Assembly: GCA_017622925.1 (NCBI GenBank)
Contig: JAGAQC010000032.1
Location: 1-55,770, forward strand
DNA from: Ruminococcus sp.
GTDB taxonomy: Bacteria > Bacillota > Clostridia > Oscillospirales > Ruminococcaceae
Direction of reading: 5' to 3'
Length of the DNA stretch: 55,770 nucleotides
In this document: positions 42,872-50,495 of the stretch, piece by piece
Layout of the letters: each line of letters opens with the position of its first letter
Position numbering within the stretch: the stretch's first letter is position 1
Position numbers and translations under genes: made by a program
Notes under the pieces: generated by a model
The model's input: the letters and a program-made list of their open reading frames with translations, nothing else
Told to the model about the DNA's origin: nothing
Databases searched by the model: none

Positions 42872-44191
42872 ATGATATGGCAGATAATTCTGCAAATTGC
42901 GCTTATTGCGCTGAACGCTGTTTTTGCGTGCGCGGAGATAGCGGTTATTTCGGCAAATCCCACAAAAATCGACAAATTGGCTGACGAGGGCAACAAAAAA
43001 GCCGTTCGTCTGAAAAAACTGACGGAAGAACCTGCAAGATTTCTTGCTACTATTCAGGTAGCAATTACACTGTCGGGCTTTATCGGAGCTGCTTTTGCGG
43101 CGGATAATTTTGCCGACAAGATAGTACAATTGACTGACAATGCAGGATTTGAGGAATATTCGGGCATTTTGAAGCCTGTGGCGGTCGTGGTCGTTACCCT
43201 GATACTTTCGTACATAACGCTTGTATTCGGCGAACTCGTCCCAAAACGCGCGGCTATGAAAAATCCCGAAAAATTGGCGTTGTCAATGGCTAAGGGGATA
43301 GGCGCTGTACAGACGATGTTCGCTCCGCTTGTATGGATGCTCAATATCTCAACAAACGGCGTTTTGAAGCTCATGGGCATTAATCCCGAGGACGAGGAGG
43401 AGACCGTTACCGAGGAAGAAATAATAATGATGTCCGACGCAGGCGCGGAAAAGGGAACTATAGACGAGGACGAAAATCGTATTATAAAGAATGTTTTCGA
43501 GTTTGACGACCTTACGGCTGAACAGGTCTGCACTCACCGAACCGATGTTGTTATTCTGTGGAGTGAGGACACTATAGAGACATGGGAGGAGACAATACAT
43601 CGCACACGTCACTCGCTTTTCCCTATATGCGGCGAATCGGTGGATAATGTCATAGGAATACTCAACGCCAAGGATTACTTCCGCCTTGAGGACAAGAGCC
43701 GTGAGAATATTATGAAAAACGCTGTAAAAGAGCCGTATTTCGTCCATGAGAACATGAAAGCAGACGTACTTTTCGCTCAGATGAAAAAACGCGGCAGTCA
43801 TCATTTTGCGGTGGTTGTTGACGAATACGGCGGAATGACGGGAATCGTCACGGTTACGGATCTTGTGGAGGAGCTTGTGGGCGACTTTGACGACGATGAG
43901 CTGAACCGTCCCGAACCTCAGCTTAAAGAGATCGGCGAGAACCGCTGGATAGTTCCCGGAATCACGGGTCTTGACGAGGTATGCGAGGCTCTCGGTATCG
44001 TTCTCCCCGTTGAGAAATACGATACTTTCGGAGGTTACGTTATCGCAGGTCTCGGGGAGATTCCAAAAGACGGCTTGACCGCCGAGCTTGACTGCGACGG
44101 ACTTCATATCGAGATACTTAAAATTTATCATCACAGGGTCGAGATATGCCGTGTGACAAAGTTGGAGCAGAACAATATTGATAGCGAATAA
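42872..44191 (+). CDS. CNNM/CorC family membrane protein (DUF21-CBS-CorC_HlyC)
   Basis: A 439-residue 'hemolysin-like' protein. The N-terminal DUF21 domain (about 1-180) has four hydrophobic segments; a tandem CBS pair follows (about 200-335, 'VCTHRTDVVILWSEDTIETWEETI', 'HHFAVVVDEYGGMTGIVTVTDLVEELVG'), then a C-terminal CorC_HlyC domain ('LKEIGENRWIVPGITGLDEVCEALG'). Family members are linked to Mg2+ or Co2+ efflux and to Na+-coupled transport; the 'hemolysin' name is historical. RBS AGAGAGG. Followed by a terminator. Confidence 0.93.
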   Translation: MIWQIILQIALIALNAVFACAEIAVISANPTKIDKLADEGNKKAVRLKKLTEEPARFLATIQVAITLSGFIGAAFAADNFADKIVQLTDNAGFEEYSGILKPVAVVVVTLILSYITLVFGELVPKRAAMKNPEKLALSMAKGIGAVQTMFAPLVWMLNISTNGVLKLMGINPEDEEETVTEEEIIMMSDAGAEKGTIDEDENRIIKNVFEFDDLTAEQVCTHRTDVVILWSEDTIETWEETIHRTRHSLFPICGESVDNVIGILNAKDYFRLEDKSRENIMKNAVKEPYFVHENMKADVLFAQMKKRGSHHFAVVVDEYGGMTGIVTVTDLVEELVGDFDDDELNRPEPQLKEIGENRWIVPGITGLDEVCEALGIVLPVEKYDTFGGYVIAGLGEIPKDGLTAELDCDGLHIEILKIYHHRVEICRVTKLEQNNIDSE

Positions 44192-44212
44192 TATTAAAAA
44201 ACAGGACTAAAA

Positions 44213-44262
44213 AACAGGACTGTTACGGTAATAAAACCGCGGCAGTCCTGTTTATTTTTTTA
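44213..44262 (+). terminator. terminator of the CNNM gene
   Basis: AACAGGACTG/CAGTCCTGTT stem followed by a T-rich run that overlaps the last codons of the convergent gene. Confidence 0.8.
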
Positions 44263-44701
44263 ATTTTAGATAATAAGATATTAAAAAAATTGCTGTCGGA
44301 GCAAGTGAAAGCGGCAGCATGAGCCATATCTGAGCTTCCGTCAAAGCGGCTGATGAAGCGTCGGAATTGATAAAATTAAATATTTGTAAAAAATATCCGT
44401 TGATAAGCTTGTGCCAACGATAAAAGTCAATATCCGAGAATTTCAGTATCAGCCAGCTTATCAATGCAGGCAATGAGGCGGAAATTCCCATAAGGAGCGG
44501 CATGACCGAGGACGGCTTTTTTTCGTCCTCCTCAGCCGTTTTTGAAGCAAAGCTGCCGAGAACGCATATAAGTATCCCCGAGGTGCAGACTGCGGATATT
44601 ATTCGCGCGACCATGCCCGAGGAGACTGCAAGAGTAAGTCCGATAAAAAGAGAAAGCAGGTCGGCGGCGAGAACCGTTACAAGGGTTTTTAAAATTTTCA
44701 T
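44252..44701 (-). CDS. 149-residue four-helix membrane protein
   Basis: A small integral membrane protein with about four hydrophobic helices (8-30, 35-52, 66-88, 122-145) and a short charged cytoplasmic loop 'ASKTAEEDEKKPSS'. The end 'SYYLKLKK' is basic. RBS AAAGGC is weak. It is convergent with the CNNM gene and its upstream region is a MITE-like palindrome. No family recognised. Confidence 0.65.
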   Translation of the reverse strand: MKILKTLVTVLAADLLSLFIGLTLAVSSGMVARIISAVCTSGILICVLGSFASKTAEEDEKKPSSVMPLLMGISASLPALISWLILKFSDIDFYRWHKLINGYFLQIFNFINSDASSAALTEAQIWLMLPLSLAPTAIFLISYYLKLKK

Positions 44702-44740
44702 AAATTAGCCTTTTGAATAATTCGCATGTTTTGTGAAACA

Positions 44741-44901
44741 ATATAGTAACCCTACTTGAAAACCAAACAAGTTCACTGATAAAAATTCCCCATAGCAGCG
44801 TTGTCGTCGTCACCGTGCGACAGCACGCTTTCCTCCTCCGCCTTGCTATGAAAAATTTTTATTCAGTTCCTTTTGTCTGCTTTCCAAGTAGGCTTACTAT
44901 A
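44741..44901. repeat. MITE-like long palindrome
   Basis: Ends TATAGTAACCCTACTTG and CAAGTAGGCTTACTATA pair at most positions. Inner segments continue to pair (CACTGATAAAAATT with AATTTTTATTCAGT, CATAGCA with TGCTATG), and the centre holds a CGTGCGACAGCACG hairpin also found at 23.07 kb. No coding content. The whole can fold into one 160-base hairpin. Confidence 0.75.
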
Positions 44902-44918
44902 AAACAGAGGTGAGAATT

Positions 44919-45017
44919 ATGACAGATGAAGATATGAAGATATACATTCCGCGCCCGACAGACGCAAAGGAAACAGCCGAGGAAACGGACGAGGTAAAGG
45001 TCTACACAATACAATAA
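44919..45017 (+). CDS. 32-residue acidic peptide (candidate)
   Basis: ATG at 44919 with GAGGTGAG 5 bases upstream, TAA at 45015-45017. It begins MTDEDMKIYIPRPTDAKETA and ends EVKVYTIQ; acidic and soluble. It lies just outside the MITE-like palindrome and is convergent with the Fur-family gene, ending 11 bases from that gene's stop. A strong RBS argues for translation. Unknown function. Confidence 0.5.
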   Translation: MTDEDMKIYIPRPTDAKETAEETDEVKVYTIQ

Positions 45018-45027
45018 AGTTAGATTT

Positions 45028-45450
45028 TCAGACTTCCTCGGACGCTGCACAATCGGCGCACCGTCCGTAAAAGACGGTTTGCGACGTATCAATAATAAAG
45101 CCGTGATTCTGAGAAATATGGCTGCTTATGTCCGTAAGGCGGCTGCATCTCAGGTGAATGAGCTTTCCGCAGCTCAGGCATTTCAAGTGGAAATGTTCAC
45201 GGCATTCCTTTTCGTTTTCAACGTACTGGAAGCAGGCGGAGGTCTTGCCGTCGATAATAAATTTACGGACCGTGCCTGCTTCTACAAGGCGTTCAAGCTG
45301 TCTGTAAATAGTCGCCATTCCCACAGGTGAGCCGACAGAGCGGAGGTACGCTTCAATTTCCTGCGCGCTTGTGTGCTTGTCCTTGTTTTGTATCAGAAAT
45401 TCGAGCAGCTTTTCTTTTTGCGCGGTGTTGTAACCAAACTCTTTTTTCAT
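45028..45450 (-). CDS. Fur-family metal-responsive regulator
   Basis: A 140-residue protein with the Fur winged helix ('AQKEKLLEFLIQNKDKHTSAQEIEAYLRS...VGMATIYRQLERL') and a C-terminal dimerisation domain with the His-rich 'REHFHLKCLSCGKLIHL' and structural zinc cysteines CLSC and CADC. It could be Fur, Zur or PerR; the metal cannot be told from the sequence alone. The RBS is unusual, a run of seven G residues 6 bases before the ATG. Cassette copy 7 lies 36 bases upstream on the same strand. Confidence 0.92.
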   Translation of the reverse strand: MKKEFGYNTAQKEKLLEFLIQNKDKHTSAQEIEAYLRSVGSPVGMATIYRQLERLVEAGTVRKFIIDGKTSACFQYVENEKECREHFHLKCLSCGKLIHLRCSRLTDISSHISQNHGFIIDTSQTVFYGRCADCAASEEV

Positions 45451-45486
45451 AAAGTACCCCCCCGATCAATTTTTAAAGTTTTTACA

Positions 45487-45782
45487 GGAAACTTACGCAG
45501 GGGGACTCTGGGCTAACCGCCCCGTACCCTCTGTCACTTCGTGACATCTCCCTACACTGTAGGGAGTCACCCCTGCACCCCCTGCCAAAGGGGTGACCCC
45601 TTTGGAATCTCTGTTGTCGTGTAGTTGTCCGCATAATGCCCTTATTATTTTATGAGACTTTTTTAGACATGGCATTATGCGGGCAACTACACGAGAATGG
45701 ACGCCAAGAGTTACTTCTTTAACAGAAAGTAAAGTGAGACAATATCCTCTGTATAAATTTACTGCAAATCTTAAAATTAATT
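45487..45782 (-). repeat. hairpin-cassette element, copy 7 (stem type B, with extra module)
   Basis: Minus-strand copy. Stem arms 45617-45640 and 45670-45693 are type B, like copy 5. The 3' GC hairpin is extended by the same roughly 65-base module as in copy 4 (GTCACTTCGTGAC and CTCCCTACACTGTAGGGAG), at the same position. It lies in the leader region of the Fur-family gene. Confidence 0.85.
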
Positions 45783-45816
45783 TCTGTGTTTTTATAGGGA
45801 CAGAGTTCCCCGATAA

Positions 45817-46926
45817 TCAATATGCAATTTTCAGCACATACATATTGTCGTCGTTGGTGTAATTTACCGATTCGCTCATGGCGGCGTATTCGTCCAGCTC
45901 CCACAGCTCTCCGCCGTCAAAGAGAGCCGACATAGCTTCATTATAAACGCTTTCATCGGCAAACATAAGTTCGGCTTCTCCGCTTTCGGAGTACGCCGAT
46001 ATTGCCGTTCCGACATTGCTTTTGCTGTACAAAGCGATATACGTACCGTTCCGAACATAATAATTATCGTCCATTGAATAGCAGTTCGGAATATTTCCCT
46101 GATCAGCGTCAAGCGACCTCGTCCTCAGCATACGTTCATCATTTATAAGGCAGTAGGTGTGCATTATCGGCGAACCTGCGACCTGCCCCTCGTCGGGGTC
46201 GTCCCATGTAACGTCTATCCAGTAATTTTTTCCGCCTATATTTACATAATTCCAAGCATGAGGGACAGCTTCGCCGTTATCGTCCTGAGAATACGGGTCG
46301 CTGCTTCGGGCAAGTCCCGTAACCGTTCCGCAGGGAATGCCCAACCTATCCATTATATACTGGAAAGCCTCGGAATATCCCTGACAAACCGCTTTTCCGT
46401 CCACAAGGCAGCCGTATGCCGTCCCCCATAAGCCGTTTACATCAGAGTCCGCGCCGATATGGTCGTAGACGGTATTTCCGATTATATAGTCGTGAACGTA
46501 CACTATTTTGCCGAAGTCGTCGAGGTCGGGAGAAATTCCCGATATAACTTCATCTGCCGCCGCTTCAAGTTCATGCAGCATACTGTTGAGCTGTCCTGCC
46601 GTGTAATCGTTAAGAACGTTGACTGTTATCTCCGAACGGCTGTTTCCGCTTTTGACCGTGTAGCCGTTCGCCCAGAAAAACTCGGGACGGCTTCGGCGTA
46701 TTCGGTTCATCGCAGTTTCAACGTCCGCAGAATCTACAAATCCCTTGTACTCCGAAAAATTCGTCATGTTTTCAAGACTGCAAAGAACTCCGTTATATAT
46801 AATTTCAGTATCTATGTTTTCAACGGCTGAGCTTTCGGAAAGCGGCGTAAAAAAATCCGCATTTTCCGTACAGCCTGTCAGAAGAAGCAGGCTTGAAAGA
46901 GCCGATAAAATTATTGTTTTTTTCAA
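45817..46926 (-). CDS. transglutaminase-like lipoprotein (paralogue 1)
   Basis: A 369-residue lipoprotein: signal peptide with lipobox LLTGC (Cys19). The core transglutaminase-like fold has the Cys in 'GKAVCQGYSEAF', His in 'VPHAWNYVNIGG' and Asp in 'YWIDVTWDDPDEG', the usual Cys-His-Asp order. Such secreted domains often act as peptidases on peptidoglycan or proteins; substrate unknown. Start is TTG at 46926 with GGAGG 6 bases upstream. It follows its paralogue by 13 bases, so they are probably co-transcribed. Confidence 0.88.
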   Translation of the reverse strand: MKKTIILSALSSLLLLTGCTENADFFTPLSESSAVENIDTEIIYNGVLCSLENMTNFSEYKGFVDSADVETAMNRIRRSRPEFFWANGYTVKSGNSRSEITVNVLNDYTAGQLNSMLHELEAAADEVISGISPDLDDFGKIVYVHDYIIGNTVYDHIGADSDVNGLWGTAYGCLVDGKAVCQGYSEAFQYIMDRLGIPCGTVTGLARSSDPYSQDDNGEAVPHAWNYVNIGGKNYWIDVTWDDPDEGQVAGSPIMHTYCLINDERMLRTRSLDADQGNIPNCYSMDDNYYVRNGTYIALYSKSNVGTAISAYSESGEAELMFADESVYNEAMSALFDGGELWELDEYAAMSESVNYTNDDNMYVLKIAY

Positions 46927-46939
46927 GTCTGCCTCCGAA

Positions 46940-48028
46940 TCAAAAAACTATATCCAATGAAAACGCCTTGTCGTTTCTGTAGTAGCTCACGCCGTCAAGA
47001 CCTACGCCGTCCGCCTTGTAGAGCCTTGATTTTCCCAAAAGGCTGTTCAAGGCTTCCTCGTAGGCTTCAAAGCTTCCGAACATAATTTCGCAATGGCTTT
47101 CGTCCGAATGTTCTCCGATGTAGTCAAGAACTGCTTTTTCATCGTATGTCTCAAAAAATCCGCCGTTTTTCACTAAATAGCTGCAAGCCGTTTCAGTGCA
47201 TTCGGGAATGAAGCTCTGAATAGGGTCAAAGCTCCTTGTCCGCAGAAGCAGGTCGGTCGTGAACAAAAAGTAAGTGTGCTGAACGTCGCCCTTGTCGTTA
47301 TCGTCCCACGTTACGTCTACCCAGTAGTAGTCGCCGTCTATTTTAACGTAGTTCCACTCGTGGTTAGAGCCTGTACAGATGCCGCTTTCAATGCCGAGCT
47401 TTTGCATTATGTAGTGGAACGCCTCCGCATATCCGCCGCAGACCGCTTTTTTCTCCACAAGGCAGCCATAGGAAGAACCCCATAAGCCGTATTCCGTATA
47501 GGCTGTCCTCGAATGGTCGTACTCGGTGTTTTCGGCAAGGTAGTCGTGGACGTACAAAGCCTTTTCGTAATCGCTGCTGCCGTCGGGTATCCCGCTTATA
47601 ACTTCATCAGCGGCTTTATCAAGCTCGTCGAGCATTTTGTCGATGTCGTAGGTATCGAAATCGTCTAAAAACTCTATTTTTATCTCCGAGCCGTCAGTGA
47701 CCGTTCCTGCGTAGTAAACTCCCCCCAACCAGAAGATCTGCGGATAATCGTTTACTATCTGATAAAGAGCTTTTTTTACATCGTTGTTTTTCACTTTTTC
47801 GGGAACTACCGTTTTTTCGCTGCCCATGAGCAGATTTAAGCAGAGAGCCGGATACCAGTCCGAAGCGTTAAGCTCGTCGGCGACCTCGGTGACTGAGGGC
47901 ATGTTGTTCTGCATCGGGCGAACGGGCGGCTCGATCTTGTTTTCGGGTTCTATGAGACTTGAAATGTCCATACAGCCGCACATCAGCGTCATTGCCGTCA
48001 TTGCCGCAAAAAGTTTTATTTTTTTCAT
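46940..48028 (-). CDS. transglutaminase-like lipoprotein (paralogue 2)
   Basis: A 362-residue paralogue of the next gene: lipobox MCGC (Cys19), and triad Cys in 'KKAVCGGYAEAFHYIM', His in 'GSNHEWNYVKIDG', Asp in 'YWVDVTWDDND'. Shared blocks such as 'LYGLWGSSYGCLVE' and 'LLLRTRSFD' show a tandem duplication, but the N- and C-terminal thirds have diverged. RBS AGGGAGTT precedes the ATG. Confidence 0.88.
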   Translation of the reverse strand: MKKIKLFAAMTAMTLMCGCMDISSLIEPENKIEPPVRPMQNNMPSVTEVADELNASDWYPALCLNLLMGSEKTVVPEKVKNNDVKKALYQIVNDYPQIFWLGGVYYAGTVTDGSEIKIEFLDDFDTYDIDKMLDELDKAADEVISGIPDGSSDYEKALYVHDYLAENTEYDHSRTAYTEYGLWGSSYGCLVEKKAVCGGYAEAFHYIMQKLGIESGICTGSNHEWNYVKIDGDYYWVDVTWDDNDKGDVQHTYFLFTTDLLLRTRSFDPIQSFIPECTETACSYLVKNGGFFETYDEKAVLDYIGEHSDESHCEIMFGSFEAYEEALNSLLGKSRLYKADGVGLDGVSYYRNDKAFSLDIVF

Positions 48029-48106
48029 AAAGAACTCCCTATATCATATTAAGATAATTTTTTAAACTATAAATGAGTACATTTGGCACAAATCACAAAA
48101 ACCGAC

Positions 48107-48224
48107 AGCCTTTAGCCCTTAGCCGTTAGCCGTTAGTTTATGGCGAACACCTTAGCTAAAGGCTAACAGCTAATAGCTAACGGCTTTATTGTGCAAGTCG
48201 CTGAAAACGCTTATTTATAGCATT
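48107..48224. repeat. TAGCCGTTAGCC repeat block near ldh
   Basis: Several copies of TTAGCCGTTAGCC and GCTAACAGCTAATAGCTAACGGC in opposite orientations, followed by CTTTATTGTGCAAGT..CTTATTTATAG, which matches the inner end of the left arm at 21.9 kb (CTTTATTGTACAAGT..CTCATTTATAG). It abuts the ldh stop. No gene. Confidence 0.75.
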
Positions 48225-49175
48225 TTAAATAACTCCCTCGAAGCTCTTATCGAGTATTTCAACGGATTCCTTGAATTTATTCATTTCATCGTCAGTCAGG
48301 GACAGCTCCAGTATTTCCTTTACTCCGTTTCTTCCGATAATACACGGAACGCCGATAAATACGTTGCGGCTGTCATATTCTCCGCAAAGCTTCGCCGATA
48401 CGGTAACAACGCTGTTTTCGTCCCCTAAAATAGCTTTTACGATACGTGTTATAGCCATTCCTATGCCGTAATAGGTCGCACGCTTCGCCTCGATTATTTT
48501 GTATGCTGCGGTGCGTACCTGCTCCTCGATCTTCTTCATATCTTCCATGCAGTAGCGGTTGCGGTTATCGTCAAGTATCTCGGTAACGTGCTTTGTGGCA
48601 AGCATCATCTGTGAAACAGGCACAAACTCGCTGTCGCCATGCTCTCCGATGACGTAAGCGTGTATATTTTTGGGGTCTACCATGAAATAGTCGCCCAAAA
48701 GATACCTGAGCCGCGCGGTATCGAGCGAAGTTCCCGTACCTATGACCCTTGCAGCTCCAAAGCGTGACAGTTCATACGTTACTCTTGTCATAATGTCAAC
48801 GGGATTTGTCGCAACAAGGAAAATTCCGTCAAAGCCCGATTTTACCACAGGCGTGATTATCGAGCGGAAAACCTCGGCGTTACGCTGCAACAGGTCGAGC
48901 CGTGTTTCGCCCTCTTTTTGCGCTACTCCTGCGGCGATAACGACAATATCGGCGTCCTTGCAGTCGCTGTAGTCTCCGGCATATATTTTCATATTTGATT
49001 TTCCGAATGCAAGACCGTGGTTCAGGTCCATAGCCTCGCCCATTGCACGTTCCTTGTTGACGTCGATAAGCACCAGCTCGTTGCATATTCCGCCTTGATT
49101 TACAACAGCGTATGCAAAGCTCATGCCGACCATTCCTGTGCCTATCAGCACTACTTTTCTTCTGTCTGTGTTCAT
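48225..49175 (-). CDS. ldh: L-lactate dehydrogenase
   Basis: A 316-residue NAD-dependent enzyme reducing pyruvate to L-lactate. It shows 'VVLIGTGMVGMSFAYAVV' (nucleotide loop), 'AGVAQKEGETRLDLLQRN' with the mobile-loop Arg, 'TGTSLDTARLRY' and active-site His in 'VIGEHGDSEFVPVS'. The Gln in 'AQKEGETR' fits LDH rather than malate dehydrogenase. The ATG at 49175 has GAAGG upstream; an ATG 6 codons earlier overlaps this RBS. It fits a fermentative anaerobe. Confidence 0.95.
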   Translation of the reverse strand: MNTDRRKVVLIGTGMVGMSFAYAVVNQGGICNELVLIDVNKERAMGEAMDLNHGLAFGKSNMKIYAGDYSDCKDADIVVIAAGVAQKEGETRLDLLQRNAEVFRSIITPVVKSGFDGIFLVATNPVDIMTRVTYELSRFGAARVIGTGTSLDTARLRYLLGDYFMVDPKNIHAYVIGEHGDSEFVPVSQMMLATKHVTEILDDNRNRYCMEDMKKIEEQVRTAAYKIIEAKRATYYGIGMAITRIVKAILGDENSVVTVSAKLCGEYDSRNVFIGVPCIIGRNGVKEILELSLTDDEMNKFKESVEILDKSFEGVI

Positions 49176-49199
49176 TTTTTTACCTTCTTTCATTGATCA

Positions 49200-49395
49200 A
49201 TTTTAAGTGAACTAACATTGGGATTCCAAAGGGACGGTGTCCCTTTGGCGGAGTCCAGAGGCAGCGCCTCTGGTGGGGTGCGGGGCGAAGCCCTGCATAG
49301 CGTTTAAGCGCTCCGCAAAGGGTGAATTTCCAAACAGTCTGCATGACTGTTTGGAAAGAGGGAACGCCCTGCAAGAGAGGGTGTTCCCTAAGCAG
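49200..49395. repeat. palindromic repeat family B, copy 3, with flank module
   Basis: Inverted relative to the copy at 14.8 kb: CCAAAGGGAC..GTCCCTTTGG, CCAGAGGC..GCCTCTGG, GGGGCGAAGCCC, then AAACAGTC..GACTGTTT and a CCCTGCAAGAGAGGG end. It lacks about 60 bases of hairpins present at 14.7 kb. It lies between hpt and ldh. No gene. Confidence 0.8.
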
Positions 49396-49400
49396 TGGAA

Positions 49401-49949
49401 TTAATTATCGTTCGCCAAACTTATTTCTCCTATATAAGGCAGATTCCTGTAATACCCGTTATAATCCAGACCGTACCCGACTACGAACGCATCAGGTATC
49501 GTAAAAAGCGTATAGTCCGCCTTGAAATCAACGGCGCGGCGGCTCGGTTTATCGAGAAGCGTCACCACATGAAGCGACAACGGCTCTCTTGCCCTCAAAA
49601 GCTCGGTCACGGCTTTTAACGTCCTGCCCGTGTCGATTATGTCCTCCGCTATTACAACATGATACCCCGATATGTCACGGTCAAGGTCAAGGGTTATACG
49701 CACGCTGCCCGAGGATTCCGTTCCCTCATAGCTTTTCGCCGCCATGAACGCCACCTCGCACGGCACGTTCACCGCTCTTGCAAGGTCAGCCATAAACATA
49801 AAGCAGCCGTTTAAAATTCCCGTCAGGAGAATGGGTCTGCCGTCATAAAGTGAGTCAATATATTTTCCTGCCTCAGCTATCCCGTTTTGTATTTCCTCTG
49901 CCGTTATTATTGCTCCTTTTACGGAACTTATGTAATTTTCAATGTCCAT
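49401..49949 (-). CDS. hpt: hypoxanthine phosphoribosyltransferase
   Basis: A 182-residue purine-salvage enzyme converting hypoxanthine or guanine plus PRPP to IMP or GMP. The PRPP motif is 'VVIAEDIIDTGRTL'; 'ILLTGILNGCFMFMADLARAV' and the late 'VGYGLDYNGYYRNLPYIG' are characteristic of HGPRT. Length is normal. The RBS is AAGGAGCG. It is separated from ldh by family B repeats. Confidence 0.96.
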   Translation of the reverse strand: MDIENYISSVKGAIITAEEIQNGIAEAGKYIDSLYDGRPILLTGILNGCFMFMADLARAVNVPCEVAFMAAKSYEGTESSGSVRITLDLDRDISGYHVVIAEDIIDTGRTLKAVTELLRAREPLSLHVVTLLDKPSRRAVDFKADYTLFTIPDAFVVGYGLDYNGYYRNLPYIGEISLANDN

Positions 49950-50122
49950 AGCGTCGCTCCTTTGAATTCTTAAAATTATTATATCATATTATGCTAAAAA
50001 TTGCAACAGTCGCGGAAGGATTTTTCGTTTAATAATTTTTTTCAGTGAATTGGGTACGCCGCCACGCCGTCCCCTACAAAATTCACTTTCCTACTAAAAC
50101 CTTACACATACATGCAAAACAA

Positions 50123-50148
50123 AAGGACAGCTTTTTAACGCTGTCCTT
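50123..50148 (-). terminator. terminator after the VbhA-like gene
   Basis: AAGGACAGC/GCTGTCCTT stem; on the minus strand followed by TTTGTTTT. The rest of 49950-50189 shows no gene. Confidence 0.75.
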
Positions 50149-50189
50149 GCGGAAAAATTATATGTCCGTTATTGTCGTCGGCTACATCG

Positions 50190-50393
50190 TCACGGCGACG
50201 TCTGAGACTGTAAACTGCCATTGCTCTGCCCTCTGACCGATCGTGTCACTATTCTGACAAGTTCCTCATGAGTTATCTCGTTATCTGCGTACTGTCTTAT
50301 TATTTCCAGTGCTTTCTTATCGAAACGGATACCTTCCATTTCGGCGGAAGCGACCTGATTTTTTAAGGCTTTTTCAGTTGTTACGTTCTGCAT
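50190..50393 (-). CDS. VbhA-antitoxin-like small protein
   Basis: A 67-residue protein. Residues about 10-45 ('VASAEMEGIRFDKKALEIIRQYADNEITHEELVRIV') resemble the three-helix antitoxin VbhA domain that blocks Fic toxins. No Fic gene is adjacent, so it would be an orphan, or a housekeeping protein with the same fold. The ATG at 50393 was preferred to a TTG 3 codons upstream because GGAG/GAGG precede it. Own terminator downstream. Confidence 0.6.
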   Translation of the reverse strand: MQNVTTEKALKNQVASAEMEGIRFDKKALEIIRQYADNEITHEELVRIVTRSVRGQSNGSLQSQTSP

Positions 50394-50495
50394 CGTCCTC
50401 AACTCCTTTGCTCTTTTTATTTTACCCTATTCTGCACCGTTTGTCAACTCTTTTTGTGAGGTATCATTTGTTGTTATACTCGCAAAAATCGGAAT

